Assembly: GCA_034359265.1 (NCBI GenBank)
Contig: CP136891.1
Span: 42,772,001 to 42,836,000 of the forward strand
Source of the DNA: Canna indica
Lineage: Eukaryota; Streptophyta; Magnoliopsida; Zingiberales; Cannaceae
Reading direction: 5' to 3'
Length of the DNA stretch: 64,000 nucleotides
The notes beneath the pieces were generated by a model. It saw nothing but the letters and a program-made list of their open reading frames with translations, searched no databases and was not told the origin of the DNA. Both the position numbers and the translations under genes were made by a program. Positions 1 through 10,152 of the stretch are shown here, piece by piece; position 1 is the first letter of the stretch; every line of letters begins with the position of its first letter.

Positions 1-167
1 TTAAGATCCTATGGCTGCTTGTGTTACATTAGTACCTTACAACAAGGTAGATCAAAGTTTGACTCAAGAGCCAGAGAAGCAGTGTTCATAGGATATCCAC
101 ATGGAAAAAAGGGTTACAAGGTTTATGATCTGAAATCTAGGAATATATTCATATCCAGAGATGTGTT
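1..167 (+). pseudogene. Copia element A: integrase C-terminal fragment, left half of split pol
   Basis: This is the end of the integrase region of a Ty1/copia polyprotein. The reading contains [15 protein letters not shown], followed by a stretch ending SRDVF, which is the conserved C-terminal box of copia integrases. Integrase would insert the element cDNA into nuclear DNA. The reading stops where SG1 begins at 168, and the same polyprotein resumes at 7865 with sequence reading VENIFPF. The upstream gag, protease and catalytic integrase core lie outside the window. The split is an insertion, not a recombination product, because the 5 bases GTGTT occur on both sides (163-167 and 7865-7869). 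Confidence 0.85.
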
Positions 168-454
168 TGTTGGCTTTAGGTTTTCAACCTTAGCCTTAAT
201 CTCGGTTTTGATGGTTTTGATGATAACAAACATGAGACTAATGATTTCATTGAGAATATCTTTCAGGTTCCATATCAATTAGCGTTCCATGTCATCGATC
301 AAAAATATCGGAAGAAATCAGAAATCAGAAGGACATTGATCGTCGCGCTCGGGTTCATCGCGAAAGTTTATCGAAGATCGACGAGTGCACCAAAGTTGCT
401 TGGACGAGTCCAAAGATCACTTGAAAGCTCTCCAAGTTGATGGTCGTTGAAAGC

Positions 455-775
455 CTAGGATCGGTCGACCGGGCGGTCAACCGAATGTAGGTAAAATTTG
501 GTAGTAGACATTCGGTCGACCCGTCGGTCGACCGAACATAGGGAAGAAAATGCAGCAGAGCTATTTCGATCGATCGGGCGATCGACCGATGGAAGCCCAA
601 AATGGGCAATAGCTCGGGCGATCGACCTGCGTTTGCTGAAGATGCAGATCGCATTGGTCGAACGAAAGTCGCGGATCAAAGAAATTGCGTCAAGCGGTCG
701 ACCTGTTGGTCGACCGCCCACAGGGAGAATTGCAGTGGTCGAAGGACCGGTCGACAGGTCGATTGACTGACCATT
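455..775. repeat. CpG-rich palindrome cluster in SG LTR U3
   Basis: Many copies of short self-complementary motifs around TCGGTCGACCGA, GGTCGACC and CGATCGATCG, separated by 10-40 bases. The equivalent block in the 3' LTR is 6692-7030. Related motifs lie at 27487-27545 (minus-strand LTR) and 54837-54955 (SG2 LTR). CpG-rich palindromes in LTRs are a known Sirevirus trait; the exact motif here differs from the CACCGGAC type I know from maize elements. A promoter or silencing role is inference. Confidence 0.7.
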
Positions 776-835
776 CAACCGGCGGCCTTTAACAGACAAT
801 TTTCTATCCGTTGAACAGCTGTTTCTTCGCGAGGG

Positions 836-843
836 TATAAATA
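836..843 (+). promoter_or_regulatory. TATA box of SG1 5' LTR
   Basis: TATAAATA about 670 bp into the LTR, directly downstream of the palindrome cluster, as expected for an LTR promoter. It sits between inverted arms GAGGGT (831-836) and ACCCTC (845-850). The 3' LTR has the same box at 7083-7090. Confidence 0.75.
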
Positions 844-1385
844 CACCCTCATATACATCATTTAACACTTCTTCTTCTCCTACTCTTACAAAATTTATTG
901 AGCATTTAAAAGGAGATTAAAGCCTTCCAGAAGGTTTAAAGCTTGCTCTCTGCTTCTCCATTGAGTTCATTTCTCAATTGCCAGTTGCTGCTTCAACTTG
1001 GGTTTTGATCAAGCTCATCCCTTGAAGAGTTGAAGGCGCCAAAGGCTTGCAAAAGAGCTCTTTCTATTGGTTTTATTCTTAGCTCTTTTGATTGTAATTT
1101 TACCTGTTATTTAAACTGTATTTATTTGTTCGTGTGAAGACTAGGTGTTTGGTCTTGAGTGTATAAGTGGTTACCTGGTGTTAGGTCTAAAGCCACTTTT
1201 GTAAACTTAGTGTTTACTAGGATTAGTTTAGTTGTCCCTTAGGGTTGAGGTGGAAGAGGAGTCTCGATAAGAAGGCGGTGACTTCCGGGTCTGGAAGTGC
1301 CTTAGGTCGAGAGTGCGTTTCTTCGGTGAAAAATCCTCGTGTGTAAGAGAAACGTAAATTAATCTAGTAAAACTAGTTTGGAAAT

Positions 1386-1434
1386 CCTAAGCGGGGTGCT
1401 TAGGTAGTGGAGTAGGCATTGGGGCCGAACCACT
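1386..1434 (+). promoter_or_regulatory. Paired hairpin module in transcribed part of SG LTR
   Basis: Stem 1 is CCTAAGC / GCTTAGG (7 bp) with loop GGGGT. One base later stem 2 is AGTGG / CCACT (5 bp) with a 19-base loop. The 3' LTR repeats stem 1 at 7633-7651. SG2 keeps stem 1 with one T-G pair (55533-55551). The LTR at 26685-27937 has one mismatch. The diverged LTR at 58230-59420 keeps the same 7-5-7 and 5-19-5 geometry with different bases in stem 1. A structural role in the RNA or DNA is inference from that covariation. Confidence 0.65.
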
Positions 1435-1623
1435 ATAAATCTTGTGTTTGTATTGATTTACTATTTGCTTTAATTGCTAAATCATTTATTGCTTCCGTGT
1501 ATCAAATCATCGAATTGCAAATTGTCTAAACGAGTTAAGTAGATGATTAAATTGCAATTTAGGCAAAGTATTTAGTAACCACACTATTCACCCCCCGTCT
1601 AGTGTCGCCATTTCACCAACGAT

Positions 1624-1635
1624 TGGTATCAGAGC
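1624..1635 (+). other. Primer binding site of SG1
   Basis: TGGTATCAGAGC, complementary to the 3' end of plant initiator-Met tRNA, two bases after the 5' LTR. It would prime minus-strand cDNA synthesis. It fixes the 5' LTR end and the element's orientation. Confidence 0.9.
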
Positions 1636-1689
1636 GGGTCCGTAGCTTGAGACTTCACCATCTCTTCTACGCCTTGTCTCGATCCGAAA

Positions 1690-3159
1690 ATGACTCTAGA
1701 GAGTATAGCATTTGCACCACCTAAGTTTGATGAGAAAAATTTTGGTGTTTGGAAAAGTAGGATGTATACTTTTCTTGAAACACAAAGTTTAGATCTATTG
1801 TGCATGCTAAAAAATGAATATGTTGAGCCCACCATTGACATTAATGAGTGGACTCAAGATCAAATTAGATTGTTTGAATTGAATGCCAAGACAATGCATT
1901 TTCTTTGTTGCTCATTCTCTAATGATTTTCTTGAAAAAGTTATGCATTGTTCTTTCGCATTCGATATTTGGGCTTGCTTAAATATGTTATATGACTATGC
2001 GAAAACCGAAGAGATTAACACTTTTATTGAGGGTGGTGATGACAATAGTCATCCCCTTAGTACTAATATCGGTTTTGATGCCCAAAGCAATTCTAGCCAA
2101 AGAAGCACAAGTAAGAATTGGAAAAGAAAACTTAGGTGCTTCCTTTGCCAAGAGACGGGACACAAGAAGAGAAATTGTCCCTTATCAAAGAAGAATGCCA
2201 AAAAGAGGACAAGTGCTTCAACATCCATCTCCAAATCATAAGAAGCATCCTCATGTCATGACTATGAAGGCATAACCAAGGTTTGCCTCATGGGTATCCA
2301 TGATGAGGTACAATATTCTACTTTTAGTCATGATAGAGATATAGCATATGATAGTGATGCTAGTTCTTCTCCTTCACTCAAAATGTCATATGAAGAATTA
2401 GTAGAAGAATGTCAAAATATGCGTGTCATGCTTTTGAAAAAGAGTAAATAAATGAAGAAAATTAAAAAAGATAATTCTAGGCTCACTAAGGATTTGCAAG
2501 CTCTAGAATTAGAAAATAAAAATTTAAAGGAAAATCTAAGTTCCTCAAGTATTGATTGCCATGGTAGTATTGATGCTTTGAGAACTAAAAATTCTTGCCA
2601 TGACAATTTTAAGATTGAAATTGAAGACTTAAAAAGTGAGAATATTGACTTGAAAAATGAAAATGATGATTTGAAAATTGAATTGAAAAATATCTCAACA
2701 GTTGAGATTGAGAATATGAAAGTAGAAAATATGAAAATAAAAAATGAAAATAGTATGATGAGATCTCAAATGAAAGCCTTACATAAATCCATCAATGACT
2801 TGAAAAATGTGGTTATTTTCTTAAGTAAGAAAACTAGTAGTTTATCACATGTTTCATCCTCTAGAAATTCTAGGAAGAAAAATGTTTCATCTAAGAATGC
2901 TCATGCTCATCATCCTTCTCATGTCAAGCATTCTAACTTTAAACCTCATGTTAAGAAAAATGAAAATAAGAAATTTCATGGTCATTGTTTTTGTTGTGGT
3001 GTTTATGGGCATGCTATCCATGATTGTGCCTTTAAAGTGAACTCTAGTATTGTTAAGACACTTTGGGTACCTAAGCCCATTAACCCCCAAGGACCCAAAG
3101 CTATTTGGGTAACAAAGGTCTCATCTTCTATTATAGAGGGAGCTACCACACAAGGTTGA
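1690..3159 (+). pseudogene. SG1 gag (capsid/nucleocapsid-like), two stop codons
   Basis: One continuous frame of 489 codons, 54 bp after the primer site, starting ATG and reading MTLESIAFAPPKFDEKNF. It is broken only by TAA at 2239 and TAA at 2449. Order: UBN2-type capsid-like region (residues about 1-110, with NAKTMHFL and FSNDFLEKVMH); a CCHC zinc knuckle C-x2-C-x4-H-x4-C (about 152-165); a coiled coil rich in Lys, Asn, Glu and Leu (about 255-380); a second knuckle reading CFCCGVYGHAIHDC (about 434-447); and a tail with WVPK and QGPKAIWV motifs. The second stop is absent from the SG3 copy, and the first stop aligns with a Leu codon there, so both are probably lesions. It would coat element RNA. 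No pol follows. Recognised as copia/Sirevirus-type gag; no host function is implied. Confidence 0.85.
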
Positions 3160-6100
3160 GATGAAGGTGATTGATTGAAGTTGCTTGAGGATTCAAAGAG
3201 TGAACCATTTCAAAGTTGCAACTTCAAGTCGTCTAGATGCCTATGGTAAAGTTGGCATCGAAAGCATTTTGGTCTCATCTTCTTACTTTAGCTTATTTTA
3301 TTTGAGTTGGAGGTTATGATACATGCCTAACATTGGTTGATTTTCCCCGCTCTTAACATCTTTCAAAAATGTTTTTTGATTTTGATTTCCCAGTCTCTTC
3401 GGAGACCCAAGTAGCCTGTAATGGGCCTAAGCGACCTTGCGGTTCTAAATCGTAGGCTATTGTGGCTTTCGGTTTTCAACCAATAGGAAGGGTTGGAGAT
3501 CATATTTTTCATTTATTATTCTTGTGATCTCTTAAAATTCGTTTTTATATCACTCGATTTCATTTTGAAATGAATTTGAAACCATTTAGCAAAGTGATAT
3601 TTGATAATGATACTTGATGCTTCTCTTTGCTTTTTGGTTGAGGTAGTTTGCTAAGTAGCTATATTTTCTCTAAAAAAATATTAGTGTAGCTTACTTGCAA
3701 GTTATAAGTATTTTAGGAAGGCTAATTAGGAAGAAAAATATTAGTTTGGCTAAATCATCATGAATAGGGTATAACTTCAATTAATTCAAAATCTTAGTGT
3801 TATACCTCAATGCTTAAGCTCAAATAATGTCTCAATACTCATGATTGCAATTGCATGTTAAATCTTTGATTTCTCATGAGTAGGTAAAATTTTAGCACTT
3901 AGGCAAATCATCAAATGAAACTTGCTCTAGGTTGACATTCATTATTGGAGACATTCATTTAAGCCCAAACTAGTTAAACATGTTTAGGGATCTTATTACT
4001 TAAATGGTTCACATCTTAAGATCCCTTAGAGTCATTTTGAAACTATGTTATCCATCTTAAAATGAATCTTAACTATCTAGCATAGGTTAAAGTTTTAAAT
4101 GAAACTTTGTATTGAACCCTTGCTAGTTAGTATGTTAGCTTGCTAGTTGACATATTATTTCATTATGATACTAATAATGTCTACTTGCAAGTTGTGAATG
4201 TAAATGAAAAGCTATGCTATCTAAAAGCAAATGAAAAAGTTGGGTAAATTTTCAAGAAAAATGTATGAATTTAATTTTGCAAAACTTAGTATAATAATTG
4301 AATATAAATGCTTTAGTGATGTCTCTATACTCATGATTGATGTTGCATGATATATGTTTAAATTTTCATGAGTAAGAAAAATCTTGATAACTTAGCTCAT
4401 TTCATGATATCATGATATTTATAAAATTGAACTAGGTTAAATTCTTCTTTAGAGACTCCATGTTAAGTTAGAATTGAAATGAACATGTTTAGATACACAT
4501 ATCTCATGAGTCTAGATATTTAAAACTTGAAAATTCATGTCTAGATGATCAATTACAATTGGTATCTCATTTGAGGGGACTTAAGCTTAAATGGTTTGAC
4601 CCAAGTCAACAAATCGACTTGAAAAATTCATTTTAAGTCCAAAATTTCTTAAACATGTTTAGGAATAGGTATGACATATTTCCATGCTCTTGGAGTGAAC
4701 AATTCATATGGATATGGATAAAATGACAATAGAGGTCAATTCATGAAAATCTCTTTTGAACCAAGTTGACCCAAGTCAACAAGTTGACTTAAAGGTCTCA
4801 TTTTTAATCCATATTTTAGGAACATGTTTAGATTTACTCATGTTAGGTATATATAGATTCAAGTTTGAAAAATCATGAGTAAATGATAAGATTGAAACTT
4901 AGCAAGTTTCATGAAAACTAGTTTAGTTTTGAATGAAACCATGCTAGGTTGATATCTTAACCTTAAGAATATAATTTTCATCTCAAACTTGACATACACT
5001 CTTTACATGACCATTATGTGATGTCATAAAAGTTTGAATGAAAACTGAACATGGTTTGAAAAATAATTGAAAACTACGGTATTGCTATCTCTACAACATT
5101 TGGTATTAAATTTCAGTTATTTCTAGAAAAATATAAAAAATTAATTTTGAGATGATTCTTGAAACTGCTCTTTCACTGAAAAACCTAGCTTCTTGTGTAA
5201 AAATTTTAAAAAGTTTCATCAAGAATCTAATTCATAATGGAATTTTGAAGTTGGACTTTCGAAAACTCAAACTATCACTTATTTGAAATATCAAATTTTC
5301 TGATATTTTGACTTTTCTTCAAAAACTTCAAATGAAAACTCATGAATACCATTTGGATTCCATTTCTAATATCATTCATACAATTTCTTGAGTAAAATCA
5401 TTCCTAGAAATGATTTTGATATCTTGAATGATACCTAGAAATAAGCTTTTAATTAAAATCAATATAGGATGAAAAATGGACCTTGATTCTTTAAATTCAC
5501 TTTAAGGTCAAACTTGATACATGCATTTCAGATGACCATTCAATAATTGGTATAAAAAATTCTTTCATCCAACAATTAGTATTTCAAAACTTGAAGTATA
5601 GGTTGACCTAAGTCAACAAAGAAACTTAAAAATCTCATCTTAAGCCCAAACTTAATTCATAGATTTTCATTATCTCATGTTTGATGTCCAAATGCCTAAG
5701 TTTGAGAAAACATGAGTAGATAGCAAAACTTGAGACTTAGTATTTTTATAGTTTTCATGCTTATTTCAAATGAAAACATGCTAAGTTCATTTTTAGATCA
5801 AATGACATTTGTTTGCACTTTAAACTTGACATACATGATTTAAATGTCTATATCTGTGGTGTTTTGAAAGTTTGAATGAAATCTAAAAATGTCATGAAAA
5901 CGATATTCTTGAGAACATACATGATTTATCTTGAATTCAAAAATTTAGCTTTGAACATATCATGTATAATTTTGTTTCATATCAAATACATGTTTTCCAT
6001 CCCTTTAGTTGAGATTTCCATGTTTCATGAAAAATCTTTAAAGTCTCAACTTCATGAAAAAATACTTGTGTTTCATCCCTTTAACTAGATAGACCTTTGT

Positions 6101-6349
6101 TGGCCTTTTTGGTTGATGTCAAAGGGGGGAGAGAAGTATAAGAAAAAGGGGAAGAAGTGTATAAGAAAAAAAGGGAGAAAAGTATAGGTAAATAGGGAGG
6201 AAAATTTAGGAAATCCATGCATATAGATAGGGGGAGTTTATTTCATAGATATGCATGTTGATAGGGAGAGAAATCCCTTAGTTTATATCCTATATGCTTT
6301 AATGATATATTTTCTTATGGATGTTTGTCATCGTCAAAAAGGGAGAGAT
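3160..6349 (+). other. SG1 noncoding region between gag and 3' LTR
   Basis: About 3.2 kb, AT-rich, with no ORF that resembles protease, integrase or RT. It is transcribed-type sequence conserved in the other SG copies: a block near 3390-3480 recurs at 52410-52500 and, inverted, at 60665-60765. A short hairpin GTCTC-TTCG-GAGAC lies at 3393-3406. Phrases such as 'caaaatgaaacttgctctaggt' style AT repeats recur but I see no tandem array. The end (6120-6349) is purine-rich. Confidence 0.7.
6120..6349 (+). promoter_or_regulatory. Multiplied polypurine tracts before SG1 3' LTR
   Basis: At least seven purine runs of the form A-G3to6-A/G occur: near 6121-6134, 6143-6156, 6165-6180, 6193-6204, 6228-6235, 6262-6272 and 6335-6349. 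The last, AAAAAGGGAGAGAT, abuts the LTR and is the likely primer for plus-strand synthesis. Repeated tracts at this place are known for Sireviruses. SG2 has the same pattern at 54214-54400. Confidence 0.75.
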
Positions 6350-7864
6350 TGTTGGCTTTAGGTTTTCAACCTTAGCTTTAATCTCGGTTTTGATGGTTTT
6401 GATGATAACAAACATGAGACTAATGATTTCATTGAGAATATCTTTCAGGTTCCATATCAATTAGCGTTCGATATCCTCGATCAAAAATATCAGAAGAAAT
6501 CGGAAATCGGAAGGACATTGATTGTTGCGCTCGAGTTCGTTGCGGAAGTTTATCAAAGATCGACGAGTGCACCAAAGTCGCTTGGACGAGTCCAAAGATC
6601 ACTTGAAAGCTCTCCAAGTTAATGGTTGTTGAAAGCCAGAACCCGAAAATGAAGCGCGGAAGAAATAGGTTGAAGAAATAAACTTCAGCCTAGGATCGGT
6701 CGATCGGGCGGTCGATCGAATGTAGGTAAAATTTGGCAGTAGACATTCGGTCAACCCGTCGGTCGACTGAACATAGGGAAGAAAAAATAGCAGAGCTATT
6801 TCGGTCGACCGGGCGGTCGACCGATGGAAGCCCAAAATGGGTAGTAGCTCGGGCGGTCGACCTGCGTTTGCTGAAGACGCAGATCGCGTCGGTCGACCGA
6901 TGGGTCGACTGGAAGTCGCAGATCGAAGAAATTGCATCAAGCGGTCGACCCGTCGGTCGACTGCCCACAGGGAGAATTGTAGCGGTTGAAGGACCGATCG
7001 ATAGGTCGGTCGACCGACCATTCGACCGGCGGCCTGTAAGGGATAGTTTTCTATCCATTGAACAACCGTTTCTTCGCGAGGGTATAAATACACCCTCATA
7101 TACTTCATTTAACACTTCTTCTTCTCCTAATCTTACAGAATTTATTGAGCATTTAAAAGGAGATTAAAGCCTTCCAAAAGATTTAAAGTTTGCGCTCTGC
7201 TTCTCCGCCGAGTTCATTTCTCAAGTGCCAGCTGCTGCTTCAACTTGGGTTTTGCTCAAGCTCATCCCTTGAAGAGTTGAAGGCGCCAAAGGCTTGCAAA
7301 AGAGCTCTTTCTATTGGTTTTATTCTTAGCTCTTTTGATTGTAATTTTACTTGTTATTTAAACTGTATTTATTTGTGCGTGTGAAGACCAGGTGTTTGGT
7401 CTTGAGTGTATAAGTGGTTACCTGGTGTTAGGTGTAAAGCCACTTTTGTAAACTTAGTGTTTACTAGGATTAGTTTTGTTGTCCCTTAGGGTTGAGGTGG
7501 AAGAGGACTCTCGATAAGAAGACGGTGACTTCCGGGTGTTGAAGTGCCTTTGGTCGAGAGTGTGTTTCTTCGGTGAAAAGTCCTCGTGTGTAAGGGAAAC
7601 ATAAATTAATCTAGTAAAACTAGTTTGGAAATCCTAAGCGGGGTGCTTAGGTAGTGGAGTAGGCATTGGGGCCGAACCACTATAAATCTTGTGTTTGCAT
7701 TGGTTTACTTTTTGCTTTAATTGCTAAATCATTTATTACTTCCGCATATAAAATCATCGAATTGTAAAATGCCTAAACGAGTTAAGTAAACGATTAAATT
7801 GCGATTTACGCAAAGTATTTAGTAAACACACTATTCACCCCCTAGTGTCGCCATTTCGCCAACA
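6350..7864 (+). repeat. SG1 3' LTR
   Basis: About 1515 bp, TGTTGGC to GCCAACA, followed directly by the GTGTT target duplication. Compared with the 5' LTR it has about 60 extra bases, mainly a 48-base insertion near 6643-6690 and a few bases in the palindrome block. TATA box at 7083-7090, hairpin module from 7633. Base differences between the two LTRs are frequent but scattered, so the insertion is not very recent. Confidence 0.88.
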
Positions 7865-9955
7865 GTGTTGTTTGTAGAAAATATTTTTCCTTTTAGAGAG
7901 AAGGAATATAAGAAAACAGTATGTGAATTGCCCACAAATATGAATCATTCAGAAGACGAAATCTTCATGACACCTGAAGTCATAAGCAAGCAAATGATGA
8001 AAATTTGTTCAGGAAGATAGTACACAAAGAAGCAAAGAATGGGGAGTAATGCACTGCAGAAATGAGTAGTGAAGAGAATAACACAAATCATAAAGAGAAT
8101 TATGAAGTTGCAGTCAGTGGTGAAGACATTGATGATAGACTGGTAGTACAGATTGACAACATACCTGAAGAAGATGCTGATATTGAAAATGAAGACACTC
8201 ATGTTGCTGATACACAACATGTCAGGAAAGGGAAAAGAGAGATAAAGAGGCCATAAAGATTGAAAGACTATGTGTATAATTCTTTAGAAACTCAGACCAA
8301 GAACAATACACCATACCCCATATGCAAGTATCTAGATGTTTCAGATATATCTGATTCACACTGAAAATTCATAGCTTCCATTGATACACAATAGGATCCC
8401 AAAACATATGAAGAGGCCATACAAAGTTCCACATGGAGGGATTCAATGCAGGTTGAGCTAAAAGCTCTAGAAAATAATAGAACCTGACATATATGTGATT
8501 TACCAATAGGGAAGAAATCAATTGGTTGCAAGTGGGTGTCTAAAACCAAATTCAAACAAGATGGTATTATTGAAAGATACAAGTCTAGACTTGTAGCTAA
8601 GGGGTACACCCAGATTGAGGGGATTGATTACCAAGAAACATTCGCACAAGTTTCAAAATTAACAACTGTGAGAATGACATTGGTAGTGGCTGCAGCTTTG
8701 AATTGGCCTCTTCGGTAGCTGGATGTCAACAATGCTTACCTTCATGGTGAGTTTGAAGAAGAGGTGCACATGGATTTACCACCAGGCTACCAACAAACAT
8801 ACAAAGGCAAAGTGTGCAAACTTAATAAAGCTATATATGGATTGAAGCAAGCTGGGAGACAATGGTTCTCCAAGCTCTCTAACAGCATTAAATCAAAGGG
8901 CTACAAACAGAGTTCATGTGATCCGTGCTTGTTCAACAGGAAAGAAAATGGGAAAATTGTTTTAGCCTTAGTGTATGTTGATGACATCATATTAACAGGC
9001 TCAGACAGTGAAGAAATTAATTAAAAACATCAGAAACTACTTGAATGAGCTTATCAGGATAAAGGACCTTGGAAAGCTAAAATACTTTCTAGGTCTAGAA
9101 GTTCAAAGAACTGATAAAGGCATACATATCAGCCAGCGAAAATATGTGATTGATTTACTGACTGAAATGAAATTGGCAAATTGTAAACACAAGTCAACTC
9201 CAATGGCTTTAAACAGTAAGCATATGAAAATAGATTCAGGTGAAAATGAAATGTTTAAAGACCATGCAGCTTATAGGACATTGATAGGCAAGTTATTGTA
9301 TATAACTGTTACCAGGCCTGATATTGTGTACATCGTACACAATTTGAGTCAGTTTGTGCAATGTCCCAGAGTTTCTCACTACCAAGCTGCCTTAAGAATA
9401 GTTAAGTATCTAAAAGGTACTGCAGGACCGGGGCTATTTTATTCAGCAAAAACATCACTAGTAGTAGATGGATTCTTGGATGCGGATTGGGGAAGTTGTC
9501 CCTTGACCAGGAAGTCTGGTTATTGTATCAAGATTGGATCTTCCACCATAAGTTGGAAATGCATGAAGCAGATAAATGTGATCAAATCAAGTGCCGAAAG
9601 TGAGCTAGCTCTTTCGAGCACCACATCAGAATTGATATGGACTATAAACACTTTATCAGACATGGGAATAGAATGCAAGACACATATGCGTCTATATTGC
9701 GATTGTCAAAGTGCGTTGCACATTGCAGAAAATTCGCTCTTCCATGAATGCACAAAACACTTAGAGGTGGACTGCTACTATGTCCGAGAGAAGTATCAAG
9801 AGAAAATTGTGAAGCTTGTATATATTCCATGCCAAGAACAACCCGCAGACATTTTAACAAAAGCTCTACCTTCACCACAACATCACAAGCTCGCTTCCAA
9901 GTCGGGAATGGAGAACCCTTTTCTCCCTTCTACCAACTTGAGGCGGGTGTACTAG
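7865..9955 (+). pseudogene. Copia element A: RT and RNase H, right half of split pol
   Basis: Continues the polyprotein cut at 167. After an acidic linker (8062-8256) comes reverse transcriptase, from about 8390: [40 protein letters not shown] and the catalytic YVDD box (about 8978). RNase H follows: SGYCIKIGSSTISWK, then SSAESEL and a C-terminus with QPADILTKALP. RT copies element RNA into cDNA and RNase H removes the RNA. Stops interrupt it, including TAG at 8716 (expected Gln) and TGA near 8483. The frame changes near 9015-9030 between RT and RNase H. Several stops fit C-to-T or G-to-A decay. Both catalytic Asp of RT are still visible. Confidence 0.9.
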
Positions 9956-10007
9956 CCTGCTTGCAGATGTAGAAAGAAGAATAGAGAGAAAGGAAATAGG
10001 AAAAGGT

Positions 10008-10152
10008 TGTTAGCTAATGGCTGAAGTCATAGAAAATGTCAAGGATACCCTTCAGAAGATTGTATGTTTTTTGGAATAAGTAGAAGGGCATAGTTGTAAT
10101 TGTGTAGTAATTAGCTGTTAATTGAGCATTAGTATAAATTTGAATGTTAAAG
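10008..10152 (+). repeat. Probable start of copia A 3' LTR, interrupted by LINE
   Basis: After the pol stop there is a purine-rich stretch (9970-10006, ending AGGAAAAGG) and then TGTTAGCTAATGG, a plausible LTR start. The sequence continues to 10152, where the LINE poly(T) begins, and resumes at 13432. The LTR end cannot be placed because the 5' LTR is outside the window; 13432-13575 may be LTR or intron of the CAR-like gene. Confidence 0.5.

Larger units (their letters stand above)
168..1621 (+). repeat. SG1 5' LTR
   Basis: About 1454 bp, matching 6350-7864 nearly throughout. U3 carries a dense cluster of GGTCGACC-like palindromes (about 455-775), then a TATA box (836-843). The transcribed part carries a paired hairpin module (1386-1434). 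The last base before the primer site is G where the 3' LTR has A, so the terminal CA is mutated here. Long ORFs in both strands of the palindrome cluster come from the low-stop CpG repeats and are not genes. Confidence 0.88.
168..7864 (+). mobile_element. SG1: complete gag-only Sirevirus-like LTR retrotransposon
   Basis: Complete LTR element of about 7.7 kb inserted in copia A. It has a 5' LTR, an initiator-Met tRNA primer site, gag, a long noncoding region, a polypurine tract, a 3' LTR and a GTGTT target duplication on each side. The LTRs begin TGTTGGC; the 3' LTR ends GCCAACA. No protease, integrase or reverse transcriptase reading is visible in any frame between gag (ends 3159) and the 3' LTR, so it must have moved with enzymes supplied in trans. 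Repeated purine tracts before the 3' LTR, CpG palindromes in the LTR, and a gag with zinc knuckle, coiled coil and a WVPK-type end are all typical of plant Sireviruses; assignment to that group is inference. Related partial copies lie at 26068-27937, 51898-55765 and 58230-62228. Confidence 0.85.

Noticed and set aside
455..868. Long overlapping ORFs on both strands, repeated at 6599-7167, with RSTGRSTDG-like repeats
   Set aside because: They are translations of the CpG palindrome cluster in the LTR, present in several frames and both strands; no family resemblance and no conservation of frame.
1624..1635. Possible tRNA-derived genes at TGGTATCAGAGC sites
   Set aside because: These are short primer sites complementary to a tRNA end; no cloverleaf surrounds them.
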